Assembly (NCBI GenBank): GCA_041178545.1
Contig: JBEGVB010000093.1
Span: 1-21,839 of the forward strand
Source: JBEATZ01 sp041178545
Lineage (GTDB): Bacteria > Planctomycetota > UBA1135 > UBA2386
Direction of reading: 5' to 3'
Length of the DNA stretch: 21,839 nt
Positions 10,303 through 18,223 of the stretch are shown in pieces. Both the position numbers and the translations under genes were made by a program. The notes beneath the pieces were generated by a model. The model saw only the letters and a list, made by a program, of their open reading frames with translations. It was not told the origin of the DNA and made no database searches. Numbering within the stretch: position 1 is the first letter of the stretch; each line of letters starts with the position of its first letter.

Positions 10303-11069
10303 GGGTCGAGCTCGAGGCCGCGTTCTTCCTCGCCCGTGATGCCCTCGCCGAAGGACGAGCCGAGGTAGACCTTGCGGACCTGTTCGTTCTGGATGACCGA
10401 CTGTGCGTCGCCCTCGGCGATCACCTTGCCCTTGGCGATGATGTAGGCGCGGCTGGTGATGCGCAGCGTCTCGATGACGCTGTGGTCGGTGATGAGGATG
10501 GCGATGCCGCGCTGGGCCAGGTCGGCGAGGATCTTCTGGATCTCCTCGATGGTGATCGGGTCGACGCCGGCGAACGGCTCGTCGAGCAGCAGCAGGCTCG
10601 GCTCGGTGGCGAGTGCGCGCGCGATCTCGAGGCGGCGGCGCTCGCCGCCCGAGAGCTGCTCGCCGAGCGAGGCGACGATGTGGGTGAGCTGGAGCTCCTC
10701 CAGCAGACCCAGCGCCATGTCGGTCCGCTCGCGCCGGGGCACGCCACGTGCCTCCAGCACGCAACGCACGTTGTCGAGCACGGTCATCTTTCGGAAGACC
10801 GAGGGCTCCTGCGACAGGTAGCCGAGGCCCTTCCGTGCGCGTTTGTGCATGGGCAGGCCGGTGATGTCCTCGCCCGCGAACACCACGCGACCCTCGTCGG
10901 GGGTCACCATCCCCGCAACCATGCGGAAGCTGGTGGTCTTGCCCGCGCCGTTGGGCCCGAGCAGGCCGATGATCTCGCCCTCGCCGATGCGGATGCTCAC
11001 GTGGTCGACCACGCGTCGCCCGCGGTAGGCCTTCACCAGTCCCTCGGTGTGGAGGATCTCGGTCGTCAT
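10299..11069 (-). CDS. lptB: LPS export ABC transporter ATP-binding protein LptB
   Basis: This is a 256-residue cytoplasmic ATPase of the LptB2FG transporter, which extracts lipopolysaccharide from the inner membrane and drives it across the periplasm. Seen in sequence: Walker A GPNGAGKTT (38-46), the Q-loop with the LptB-typical YLSQEPSVFRKMTV (84-97), ABC signature LSGGERRR (139-146), Walker B LLLLDEPFAGVDP (159-171), switch histidine in LITDHSV (192-198) and the LptB-type tail VRKVYLGSSF (231-240). Its length is close to other LptB proteins, with about 15 extra acidic C-terminal residues. It overlaps lepB upstream (ATGA) and the unknown exported gene downstream (GTGA), so the four genes are very likely one transcript with coupled translation. 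The presence of LptB implies a diderm envelope. LptF, LptG, LptA and LptC are not in this window. Confidence 0.95.
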   Translation of the reverse strand: MTTEILHTEGLVKAYRGRRVVDHVSIRIGEGEIIGLLGPNGAGKTTSFRMVAGMVTPDEGRVVFAGEDITGLPMHKRARKGLGYLSQEPSVFRKMTVLDNVRCVLEARGVPRRERTDMALGLLEELQLTHIVASLGEQLSGGERRRLEIARALATEPSLLLLDEPFAGVDPITIEEIQKILADLAQRGIAILITDHSVIETLRITSRAYIIAKGKVIAEGDAQSVIQNEQVRKVYLGSSFGEGITGEEERGLELDP

Positions 11070-12685
11070 TTCACGAAGCCGAGACGGTGGACGCCGAGGG
11101 GCCAGACGGGCCAGAACACCAGCAGTCCGCGTCCGATGATGTCCTCGCGCGGCACGAACGGCACGCGCTCCTCGACGGGGCGCCAGTCGCCGTCAGCCCC
11201 TGTCGAGTCCAGCCGCTCGAACAGCACGTTGTCGCTGTCGTATGCAGGGCTGATGCCCGACTTCATCCGCACGTACTCACCCACGTCGTCGATCATCACG
11301 ACGACCTTCTCGTCGGGGAACACGATGGGGGTCTCGTCGCGGTCGGGGGCGCGTGCAGGCGGCACGGGGCGCTTGTTGCCGCGCACCTTGCGCGCGCCAG
11401 ACGTGTCGGCCGGCACCATGGTGCCGTCGTCGGTCACGCCCACCACGAGCGCGGTCCAGTCGCGAGCGTCGACCGACTGCAGGGTGTTGTCGCCCAGCAT
11501 CCAGTAGTGGCCCGCAGGGACCTCGACGACGTGGCCCGGGTCGAGGGAGCTGCGCACCCAGTGCTGGTCGCGGCTGATGCGCAGGTCCTGCACCGCCACC
11601 TTGCCCCTGCCCTTGAACACGACCTGCGCGTTGACGCGTTGCTCGGCAGTGGCACCGGGTCCGGGCAGTTCGCACCCGTCGCGGGTCGCATGGGCCATGA
11701 CGTCGAGGCGCGCGATCTCGACGCCGTTGCGCTCGGCCACGAGTTCGTCGTCGAGCCGCCAGAAGGCGAGTCCGGTCGATGCGCCCGAGGCGAGCTCGCA
11801 GGCAACCTTGTCACCCTGTGCGAGCACCGAGCGTCCACCGCCCTGGCGCACCACGAGCTGTGCCTGGCCGCCTGCGACCTCCAGTGCGTAGGTGATGCGC
11901 TCCTTGCCGGGGCGCACCACCTCGATCTCGAACGCCAGTTCCTCCAGCGTGCCCTCGGGCTGCAGCGAGGTCTCGAACTTCACGTCCGGCACGATCTCGC
12001 TGCGGCGTGCCATCCCGATGTTGGCGTCGCGGATCGCACGACCGACCTCCTTCGGGTAGCCGTCCCAGACGCGGTCGACCATGCCGCCGTCGGCATCGTC
12101 CTGGAAGGTGAGGCGCGAGGTGCGGCCCTGTTCCAGCGTGCCCACCAGCACGTTGCCCTTGTCCTCCCACGCACGCACCGGGCTCGCGTTGACCGCGGCC
12201 CCGAGCGTCACCGGGTCGTCGCGCATCTCCTTGCGCGCCGGGTAGACCTCCTTCCAGAGGCCCTTCTGGATGCGTGCCGGCTTGCGCAGCGTGGTGTACT
12301 CGCGCCTGCCTTCCTTCTCGGTGACGAGGTGGAGGTTGCCACCGGCGATGTGGAGCCGGTCGCCGGGCATGCCGGCGATGCGCTTCACGTAGTTCTGGTT
12401 CTTCTGCAGCGGGTACCGGAACACGGCCACGTCCCAGCGCTGTGGCTCGGTGATCTCGTAGCGGATCTTGTCGACGAGGATGCGGTCGTAGACCGACGCC
12501 TCGCTGGAGCCCATGAGCGTGGGCTGCATCGACGACGTGGGGATCTGGTACGCCTCGATGCAGAACCACTTGAGCAGCACCGCGGCGAGGATCGCCACGC
12601 CAAAGGCCTCGAGATTGTCGCGGATCGGACCGCGCTTCAGACCCTTGCGCTTCGATGCCGTCGCAACGCTGCCCATGCTGGTCAT
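11066..12685 (-). CDS. lepB: Signal peptidase I with large periplasmic insertions
   Basis: This is a 539-residue inner-membrane serine protease that removes Sec and Tat signal peptides. One N-terminal membrane segment lies at about 28-42. Box B carries the catalytic serine S52 in PTSSMQPTL; the general-base lysine K101 is in NYVKRIAGMPGD; box D GHYWMLGDN followed by S-x-DAR-DW is at about 392-410; and a final hydrophobic element GRGLLVFWPVWP follows at 518-531. Between boxes C and D there is an insertion of about 260 residues (about 120-380) with a beta-rich, jelly-roll-like character. A second insertion of about 90 residues (425-512) precedes the last element. Escherichia coli LepB is 324 residues, so this protein is unusually long; large insertions are, to my knowledge, common in planctomycete LepB. 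The ATG at 12685 overlaps the lepA stop (ATGA); M4 is an alternative start. Confidence 0.93.
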   Translation of the reverse strand: MTSMGSVATASKRKGLKRGPIRDNLEAFGVAILAAVLLKWFCIEAYQIPTSSMQPTLMGSSEASVYDRILVDKIRYEITEPQRWDVAVFRYPLQKNQNYVKRIAGMPGDRLHIAGGNLHLVTEKEGRREYTTLRKPARIQKGLWKEVYPARKEMRDDPVTLGAAVNASPVRAWEDKGNVLVGTLEQGRTSRLTFQDDADGGMVDRVWDGYPKEVGRAIRDANIGMARRSEIVPDVKFETSLQPEGTLEELAFEIEVVRPGKERITYALEVAGGQAQLVVRQGGGRSVLAQGDKVACELASGASTGLAFWRLDDELVAERNGVEIARLDVMAHATRDGCELPGPGATAEQRVNAQVVFKGRGKVAVQDLRISRDQHWVRSSLDPGHVVEVPAGHYWMLGDNTLQSVDARDWTALVVGVTDDGTMVPADTSGARKVRGNKRPVPPARAPDRDETPIVFPDEKVVVMIDDVGEYVRMKSGISPAYDSDNVLFERLDSTGADGDWRPVEERVPFVPREDIIGRGLLVFWPVWPLGVHRLGFVK

Positions 12686-14493
12686 TCCTCGCCGGTGCTG
12701 CGCAGGACGGACAGGAACGCCGCCTGCGGGATCTCCACGTTACCGACCTGCCGCATGCGCTTCTTGCCTTCCTTCTGCTTTTCCAGCAGCTTGCGCTTGC
12801 GGCTGATGTCGCCGCCGTAGCACTTGGCGGTGACGTCCTTGCGGACCGCGCGGATGTTCTCGCGCGCCACGATCTTGCCGCCGATGGCGGCCTGGAGCGC
12901 CACCTCGAACTGGTGCCGCGGGATCTCCTCGCGCAGTTGCTTGAGCACCTTGCGTCCGCGGTTCTCGGCCTGTTCGCGGTGGCAGATCATCGACAGCGCG
13001 TCCACCTCGTCGCCGGTGACGAGGATGCGGACCTTCACGAGGTCCGAGGCCTCGAAGCCCTCGAGCTCGTAGTCCATGGTGCCGAAGCCGCGCGTGACCG
13101 ACTTCAGGCGGTCGTGGAAGTCGAAGATGATCTCGCCGAACGGGATGCGGAACCCGATCATCACGCGCTCGCCACCGTAGTAGTCGGTCTTGACGTACTG
13201 GCCGCGGCGGTCGGTGCAGATCTTCATCACCGCGCCGATGAACTCCTTCGGCACGACGATGTTGACGCGCGTGATCGGCTCGAGGTACTCGGCGATGACC
13301 GAGGGGTCGGGCAGCTCGCTCGGCGAGCGGATCTCCTTCTCGGTCCCGTTGTGCAGCTTGATGCGGTAGCGCACGGTCGGTGCCGTCTGCACGAGGTCCA
13401 TGTCCTCCTCGCGCTCGAGGCGCTGCTGGATGACTTCCATGTGCAGGAGGCCGAGGAAGCCGCAACGGAAGCCGAAGCCCAGCGCGTCGCTGGTCTCGGG
13501 CTCGAAGGTGAACGAGCTGTCGTTGAGGCGCAGCTTCTCCAGCGCCTTGCGCAGGTTCTCGAACTCGCTCGGCACCGTCGGGTAGAAGCCGCAGAACACC
13601 ATCGGCTTCGGCGCGCGGAAGCCGGGCAGTGCAGGCGAGCGCAGCGCCTCTTCCTCGTGGGTCACCGTGTCGCCGATGACCACGTCCTGCAGTTTCTTGA
13701 TGTTGGCGACGATGTAGCCCACCTCGCCAGCCGCCAGCTGCTCGACAGGTGCCATCTCGGGCACCAGCTTGCCGACCTCCATGACCTCGTAGTGGGTCAT
13801 GGTGCCGAGCATGCGGATCATCTCCGCCTTGCGGACGGTGCCGTGGAACACGCGCACGTAGATCACCACGCCGCGGTAGTCGTTGTAGACCGCGTCGAAG
13901 ATCATCGCCTGCAGCTTGCCGCGGGGGTCGCCGGTGGGCGCGGGGATGAGCCGCACCACTGCCTCCAGCACCTTCTCGACGTTGAGGCCGGTCTTGGCCG
14001 ACACCGGGATCGCGTCGTCGGCAGGGATGCAGATGGCGTCCTCGATCTCGCGCGCAACCTGCTCGGGGCGCGCGTGGGGCAGGTCCATCTTGTTGAGGAC
14101 GGGGATCACCGCCAGCTTGGCCTGTTCGGCGAGGTGTGCGTTGACCACCGTCTGGGCCTCGACGCCCTGGGCGGCGTCCACCAGCAGCAATGCTCCCTCG
14201 CACGCCTGCAGGCTCTTGAGCACCTCGTAGTTGAAGTCGACGTGGCCGGGGGTGTCGATCAGGTTGAACTGGTAGGTCTTGCCGTCCTGCGCCTTGTAGT
14301 CCATCGCCACGGCGCGGGCCTTGATGGTGATGCCGCGCTCGCGTTCCAGCTCCATGTCGTCGAGGAGCTGGGCCTTCATCTGCCGCTTCTCGACCGTGCC
14401 CGTGAGTTCGAGCAAGCGGTCGGCCAGCGTGGACTTCCCGTGGTCCACGTGCGCGATGATGCTGAAGTTGCGGATGAGGCTGGTGTCGGTCAC
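12682..14493 (-). CDS. lepA: Elongation factor 4 (ribosome-associated GTPase LepA)
   Basis: This is a 603-residue translational GTPase that binds the ribosome and affects initiation, elongation and back-translocation. It contains G1 AHVDHGKST (14-22), the switch I region RERGITIKA (51-59), G3 DTPGHVDF (80-87) and G4 NKMD (134-137), then domains II, III and V, and the LepA-specific C-terminal domain with CYGGDISRKRKLLEKQKEGK near 560-580. The length matches the family. The start codon is GTG at 14493; family similarity begins at residue 5 onward and no better upstream start exists. No Shine-Dalgarno sequence is visible. It is the first gene of the lepA-lepB-lptB run, and the lepA-lepB order is shared with many bacteria. 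A -10-like TAGAAT (minus strand, 14577-14572) lies about 80 bases upstream. Confidence 0.97.
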   Translation of the reverse strand: MTDTSLIRNFSIIAHVDHGKSTLADRLLELTGTVEKRQMKAQLLDDMELERERGITIKARAVAMDYKAQDGKTYQFNLIDTPGHVDFNYEVLKSLQACEGALLLVDAAQGVEAQTVVNAHLAEQAKLAVIPVLNKMDLPHARPEQVAREIEDAICIPADDAIPVSAKTGLNVEKVLEAVVRLIPAPTGDPRGKLQAMIFDAVYNDYRGVVIYVRVFHGTVRKAEMIRMLGTMTHYEVMEVGKLVPEMAPVEQLAAGEVGYIVANIKKLQDVVIGDTVTHEEEALRSPALPGFRAPKPMVFCGFYPTVPSEFENLRKALEKLRLNDSSFTFEPETSDALGFGFRCGFLGLLHMEVIQQRLEREEDMDLVQTAPTVRYRIKLHNGTEKEIRSPSELPDPSVIAEYLEPITRVNIVVPKEFIGAVMKICTDRRGQYVKTDYYGGERVMIGFRIPFGEIIFDFHDRLKSVTRGFGTMDYELEGFEASDLVKVRILVTGDEVDALSMICHREQAENRGRKVLKQLREEIPRHQFEVALQAAIGGKIVARENIRAVRKDVTAKCYGGDISRKRKLLEKQKEGKKRMRQVGNVEIPQAAFLSVLRSTGEE

Positions 14494-14562
14494 GTCGGCA
14501 GGCTCGGCAAAGGGAACCGGGCGCCGTTGCGACGGGAGGTCGTGGGCCGGGGCCGGGTTCGA

Positions 14563-14588
14563 GGGGCGAGGATTCTAGTCCGCGCCCC
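14563..14588. promoter_or_regulatory. 26-base inverted repeat overlapping a -10-like element upstream of lepA
   Basis: The arms GGGGCG (14563-14568) and CGCCCC (14583-14588) are perfectly complementary. A further GGA/TCC pair flanks a central TTCTAG after a single A-G mismatch. The minus strand reads TAGAAT at 14577-14572, five of six matches to a sigma-70 -10 box, in an otherwise very GC-rich stretch. No convincing -35 hexamer is present 16-18 bases upstream. The position, about 70 bases before lepA and about 120 before the divergent glycosyltransferase gene, fits a promoter with an operator, or a leader hairpin. Confidence 0.35.
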
Positions 14589-14596
14589 GTGGATTC

Positions 14597-14616
14597 CGCA
14601 GCCGTTTCCCGCTGCG
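14597..14616. other. Short hairpin in the lepA/glycosyltransferase divergent region
   Basis: CGCAGC (14597-14602) and GCTGCG (14611-14616) form a perfect 6-base stem around an 8-base loop. It lies 8 bases from the larger inverted repeat upstream of lepA. There is no T-run on either strand, so it is not a standard intrinsic terminator. A tRNA was considered and excluded. It may be a second protein-binding site or a transcript hairpin, or it may be chance in GC-rich DNA. Confidence 0.25.
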
Positions 14617-14711
14617 CCACGGTCCCGGGGGCCGCGGGCGTGATGCGCCCATGGCAACACGCCTGCCGGGTCGTCCGAGCACCATGCGGCACCGTTGCAC
14701 CTGCCGCGGCA

Positions 14712-16754
14712 ATGACGGATCCTCCCGCAATGGCCCGAGCAACCGCTGCCCCAGCTGCACCGCCCGAAGGAGGGCTGCGTCCATTGTGGGGGACCGTGTT
14801 GCCGCTCCTCGTGGTCGTGGGTGCGGGACTCGCAACCTGGTGGGAGGTGCCCACTTTCGGGTTCAAGTTCGACGACAGCCCGGCAATCGAGCTCAACGTC
14901 CCTTTGATCGACGGCAACTGGTGGGATGCAGCCCTGTCACCACCGCACCAGCCGCTCGCGAACCGCCCGGTCGCCTGTCTCAGCCTGGCGGCCTGCTTCT
15001 CGCTCTTCGGCTTCGGCACCGTCAGCCCGCACCTCGGCAACCTCGTCGTGCACCTCCTCAACGGGATGCTGCTCTTCCTGCTGGCCCGGGGCTCGCTCCG
15101 GGCGCCGAACCTCGCTGCGCGCACCGACTCGGCCGGTGCCACGTGCCTCGCGCTGGTCCTCGCCCTTGTCTGGGTCGTGCACCCGCTCTGCACCGACTCG
15201 GTTGCCTACGCGACGCAGCGGTCGACCCTGCTCGCGTCCGGGTTCCTGCTCCTCGCGCTGTATGCCACGCTGCGTGCACATGGTTCGGCACATGCGGGCC
15301 GGTGGCAGTTGCTTGCCGTTGCCGCCATGGCACTGGGCATGGGCAGCAAGGAGGACCTGGTTGCGGGCCCTGTGCTGGTCCTCCTGTACCAACGTGCCTT
15401 CCTGCTGCCGGACTGGGCTGCGCTGCGCACGCAACGGCGCTTCCTGCTGGCAATGGCTTCGACGTGGCTGGTGCTCGGGGCGTGCGTTGCACTCGGGCCC
15501 GTCAACCACACGGTCGGCTACTCCACGCACCAGGGCGTCACCGCATGGCAGTGGCTGCTCACGCAGGCTGGCGTGCTGGCGCACTACGTGCAGCTCGCGC
15601 TCTGGCCCGACGTGCTGCGAGGCGCCTACTCGAACGCGGTGGTGAAGGAGCTCGGTCCCGCCCTCCTGCCCGGCCTGTTCGTGCTCTCGCTGCTGGCCGC
15701 AACCGCATGGTGCTGGCTGCGCCGGCCGACCCTGCACTGGCTCGCGTTCCTCGGCGCCCTGTTCTTCCTGTGGCTGGCACCGACCTCGACCGTCATGCCC
15801 ATCGTCACCGAACTGGTCGCGGAACGGCGCATGTACCTGCCGATGCTGTTCCTCGTCGTTCCCGTGGTCGTGGGCACCCGATGGCTGTTGCACCGCACCG
15901 CGAGGGGAGCCGCAGGCTGGCTCGGTGGTGTCCTTGCTGCAGTGTTCGTGGCCGTGCTCGCCGTGCAGGCGCGGGACCATGCCGGCACCTATGCCAGCGA
16001 GGCCACGTTCTGGAAGGACGCATACGCAAAGCGCAACCCTGACGACCGTGGCCCGCTCGCGGCGCAGATCCTCACCAACCTCGGCACCGTGCTGCTGGAG
16101 GAGAAGCGCGAGGCCGAGGCCTTCCCGCTGTTCGACCTCGCCGTGCAGTGCGAGTTCGCCAACCATGCGGACCGGACCAACTGGGCGACGTCGCTCCACA
16201 TGCGGGGCCGCACCGAGGATGCGATTGTCGAGCTGGAGAAGGTCGTGGCCTTCGCGCCCTGGCATGCCGATGCCCTCGGTGCCCTCGGCACCTGTCTGCT
16301 GATCCAAGTGGACAAGGGCGGGAAGGGCGCTGCCGACCCGCGCTTCGCCCGTGCAGTCGATGTGCTCACCAAGGCCGCCGAGCTGCAGCCACGCCGCGGC
16401 ATGTACTGGAACTCCCTCGGCAGCGCGCACGCGCGCGCCGGCCGCCTTGCCGAGGCCATTGCCGCCTTCCAGCGTGCGGTCCAGTTGCCCTTCGACCGCA
16501 TCCACCCCTACCTCAGCCTCGACGACCTGCTGCGCAAGGCCGGTCGCGGCAGCGAGGCAGATGCCATGTGGGAGCAGTTGCTGCGCGAACGGCCGGAGGA
16601 GTTGGAGGCCCACCTGTTCCTGGCCAGTCGTGCGATGGATGCAAGGGACTGGCCCACGGCCCAGTACCGGTTGAACAAGGCACGCTCGATCGCACCCGAA
16701 CGGCGCGACGTGCAGGATGCGCTGCGCGAGGTCGAGGCCAACCTGCGGCGCTGA
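14712..16754 (+). CDS. TMTC-like GT-C family glycosyltransferase with C-terminal TPR repeats
   Basis: This is a 680-residue multipass membrane protein. The N-terminal two thirds (about 25-420) contain around ten hydrophobic segments with hallmarks of TMTC/protein O-mannosyltransferase-like GT-C enzymes. These are the acidic pair FDD at 53-55 after the first membrane segment, HLGN..VH..N (107-117), HPLCTDSVAY..QRSTLLA (157-175), GSKEDLV (211-217) and PTSTVMP..TELVAERRMYLP (357-377). Such enzymes transfer sugars from polyprenyl-phosphate donors on the extracytoplasmic side. From about 445 to 680 there are four to five TPR units (for example ILTNLGTVLLEEKREAEAF and WNSLGSAHARAGRLAEAIAAF), probably for acceptor binding. 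The ATG at 14712 was chosen because the first membrane segment follows closely. In-frame starts at 14589 (GTG), 14643 and 14730 are possible. The stop is 18 bases from the convergent rdgB stop. Substrate specificity is unknown. Confidence 0.85.
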   Translation: MTDPPAMARATAAPAAPPEGGLRPLWGTVLPLLVVVGAGLATWWEVPTFGFKFDDSPAIELNVPLIDGNWWDAALSPPHQPLANRPVACLSLAACFSLFGFGTVSPHLGNLVVHLLNGMLLFLLARGSLRAPNLAARTDSAGATCLALVLALVWVVHPLCTDSVAYATQRSTLLASGFLLLALYATLRAHGSAHAGRWQLLAVAAMALGMGSKEDLVAGPVLVLLYQRAFLLPDWAALRTQRRFLLAMASTWLVLGACVALGPVNHTVGYSTHQGVTAWQWLLTQAGVLAHYVQLALWPDVLRGAYSNAVVKELGPALLPGLFVLSLLAATAWCWLRRPTLHWLAFLGALFFLWLAPTSTVMPIVTELVAERRMYLPMLFLVVPVVVGTRWLLHRTARGAAGWLGGVLAAVFVAVLAVQARDHAGTYASEATFWKDAYAKRNPDDRGPLAAQILTNLGTVLLEEKREAEAFPLFDLAVQCEFANHADRTNWATSLHMRGRTEDAIVELEKVVAFAPWHADALGALGTCLLIQVDKGGKGAADPRFARAVDVLTKAAELQPRRGMYWNSLGSAHARAGRLAEAIAAFQRAVQLPFDRIHPYLSLDDLLRKAGRGSEADAMWEQLLRERPEELEAHLFLASRAMDARDWPTAQYRLNKARSIAPERRDVQDALREVEANLRR

Positions 16755-16772
16755 ACCGGGCGCGGCCCGATG

Positions 16773-17417
16773 TCAGGCCTGCAGCAGGCTCGGGTCGGCG
16801 CGCAGCGCATCGAGCAGCCTGCGCATTGCCTTGCCGCGGTGGCTCACGGCATCCTTCGCGACCGGGTCGAGTTCGGCAAAGGTGCGCACCGGCTGTTCCG
16901 CTCGGTGGGCCTCCGCCACGAAGGCCGGGTCGTAGCCGAAACCGCCGATGCCCTGCGGTGCGTGCAGCATCACTCCCATGCAGTGCTCCTCGACTGCGAG
17001 CCGCACGCGGCCGTCGGGCCCGCACAGGCAGATGGAGCAGGTGAAGTGGGCCGCGCGCCTGCCGTCGGGCACGGAGGCCATCTGCTGGAGCAGGTGCATG
17101 AGCCGACCGCGGTCGTCGAGGCCCGGACCGCCGTAGCGGGCGGACAACACGCCGGGGCGGCCACCCAGTGCGTCCACGCACAGTCCCGAGTCGTCGGCAA
17201 GTGCCACGGCGCCCGTGCGCTGCGCGAGCGCAGCGGCCTTGAGGCGCGCGTTGCCGCGGAAGTCTGGCTCCGTCTCGGCCACCTCGAAGGCTTCGTCCAG
17301 CTCGTCGACCGTGTGCAGTTCGACCGTGGACCCGTCGGGCATGCGCAGGCCGCCGAGCAGGCGCTCCATCTCCGCGCGCTTCTTCTTGTTGCCGGTCGCG
17401 AGCCAGAGGTGGGCCAT
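16773..17417 (-). CDS. rdgB: dITP/XTP pyrophosphatase (RdgB/HAM1 family)
   Basis: This is a 214-residue cytoplasmic house-cleaning enzyme that hydrolyses non-canonical purine nucleoside triphosphates (dITP, XTP, ITP) to monophosphates plus pyrophosphate. Seen: the N-terminal ATGNKKK phosphate-binding motif (7-13), ADDSGLCVDALGG (74-86) with the catalytic acidic residues, PGVLSARYGG (88-97), GIGGFGYDPAF (156-166) and the terminal SHRGKAMRRL (192-201). The length is normal for the family. The start at 17417 was chosen because family similarity begins at residue 3; the longer frame runs into rph. A GAGG a few bases upstream could be a weak ribosome binding site. It lies 16 bases after rph, the classic rph-rdgB arrangement. 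Confidence 0.95.
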   Translation of the reverse strand: MAHLWLATGNKKKRAEMERLLGGLRMPDGSTVELHTVDELDEAFEVAETEPDFRGNARLKAAALAQRTGAVALADDSGLCVDALGGRPGVLSARYGGPGLDDRGRLMHLLQQMASVPDGRRAAHFTCSICLCGPDGRVRLAVEEHCMGVMLHAPQGIGGFGYDPAFVAEAHRAEQPVRTFAELDPVAKDAVSHRGKAMRRLLDALRADPSLLQA

Positions 17418-17433
17418 GGCGCCTCGCGCTGGG

Positions 17434-18165
17434 TCAGATGCCCAGCGACTTCTTCTGCAGGTCGAGCACCTGGGTGCAGCCCGCACGTGCGAGGTCGAGC
17501 ATGGCATGGAACTGCTCGAAGGCGATCGGGCGCTGTTCTGCCGTGCTCTGCACCTCGATGAGCCTGCCGTCGGCCGAGCACACGACGTTCATGTCCACGT
17601 CGGCCGTGGAGTCCTCGGAGTAGTCCAGGTCGAGCATCGGCACCTCCTTGACGAGGCCCACGCTCACCGCGCTCAGCATCCCGCGCAGCGGCCACTTCTT
17701 GAGCATGCGCTGTTCCTCCATCCACAGCAGGGCGTCGTAGAGGGCGACGAGCGAGCCGTTGATGGCGGTGGTGCGCGTGCCGCCGTCCGCGCTGATCACG
17801 TCGCAGTCGATCCACAGCGTGCACTCGGGCAGGCTCGGCAGGTCCATGGCGCAGCGGAGCGCACGCCCGACCAGTCGCTGGATCTCCTGGCTGCGCCCGT
17901 CGACCGGACGACCGGTGCGGCCGTCGCGCGGCTTACGCGGCGTGCCGCTGCCCGGCAGCATCGCGTACTCGGCGGTCAGCCAGCCTCCCGGCTTGCCGTA
18001 CATCCACTGTGGCACGCGGTCCTCGACCGTGACCGTGCAGAGCACGCGCGTCTTGCCGCACTCGGCGAGGACGGAGCCAGGGGTCTCGGTGAAGGCCCGG
18101 GTGAACTTGACGGGCCGGAGCTGGTCCGGCTTCCTGCCGCTGGCGCGGGTTGCGGTGGTTTCCAT
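17434..18165 (-). CDS. rph: Ribonuclease PH
   Basis: This is a 243-residue phosphate-dependent 3'-to-5' exoribonuclease that trims tRNA and other RNA 3' ends and forms a hexameric ring. Visible signatures are RPVKFTRAFTETPGSVLAECG at the N-terminus, WLTAEYAMLPGS (62-73), GRSQEIQRLVGRALR (90-104), the phosphate-binding GGTRT (128-132) and the metal-binding DLDYSEDSTADVDMN (179-193). The length matches the family. The ATG at 18165 is supported by the family N-terminus; the longer open frame upstream is a shadow of the neighbouring gene. It is followed after 16 bases by rdgB and preceded at 58 bases by the pseudokinase-receiver gene, so it may share that transcript or have its own promoter in the 58-base gap. 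Confidence 0.95.
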   Translation of the reverse strand: METTATRASGRKPDQLRPVKFTRAFTETPGSVLAECGKTRVLCTVTVEDRVPQWMYGKPGGWLTAEYAMLPGSGTPRKPRDGRTGRPVDGRSQEIQRLVGRALRCAMDLPSLPECTLWIDCDVISADGGTRTTAINGSLVALYDALLWMEEQRMLKKWPLRGMLSAVSVGLVKEVPMLDLDYSEDSTADVDMNVVCSADGRLIEVQSTAEQRPIAFEQFHAMLDLARAGCTQVLDLQKKSLGI

Positions 18166-18223
18166 GAGTTGAGGGGGCGAGGAGGATACCAACCGTCCTG
18201 CGCACGGCCACCCTCGGCAGGGC

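Noticed and set aside
11087..12820. 577-residue plus-strand frame opposite lepB
   Set aside because: It is an antisense shadow with Val/Ala/His/Arg-rich composition; lepB shows full catalytic motifs on the other strand.
14560..14640. tRNA-like pattern (D-arm-like GGCGCAGC...GCTGCG and TTCGA) upstream of lepA
   Set aside because: The acceptor and T stems do not pair in the needed positions and no consistent anticodon arm forms; only isolated hairpins remain.
12740..15193. 817-residue minus-strand frame across lepA and the glycosyltransferase start
   Set aside because: It overlaps lepA in a different frame of the same strand, is Arg/Pro/Gly-rich and shows no domain; lepA is unambiguous.
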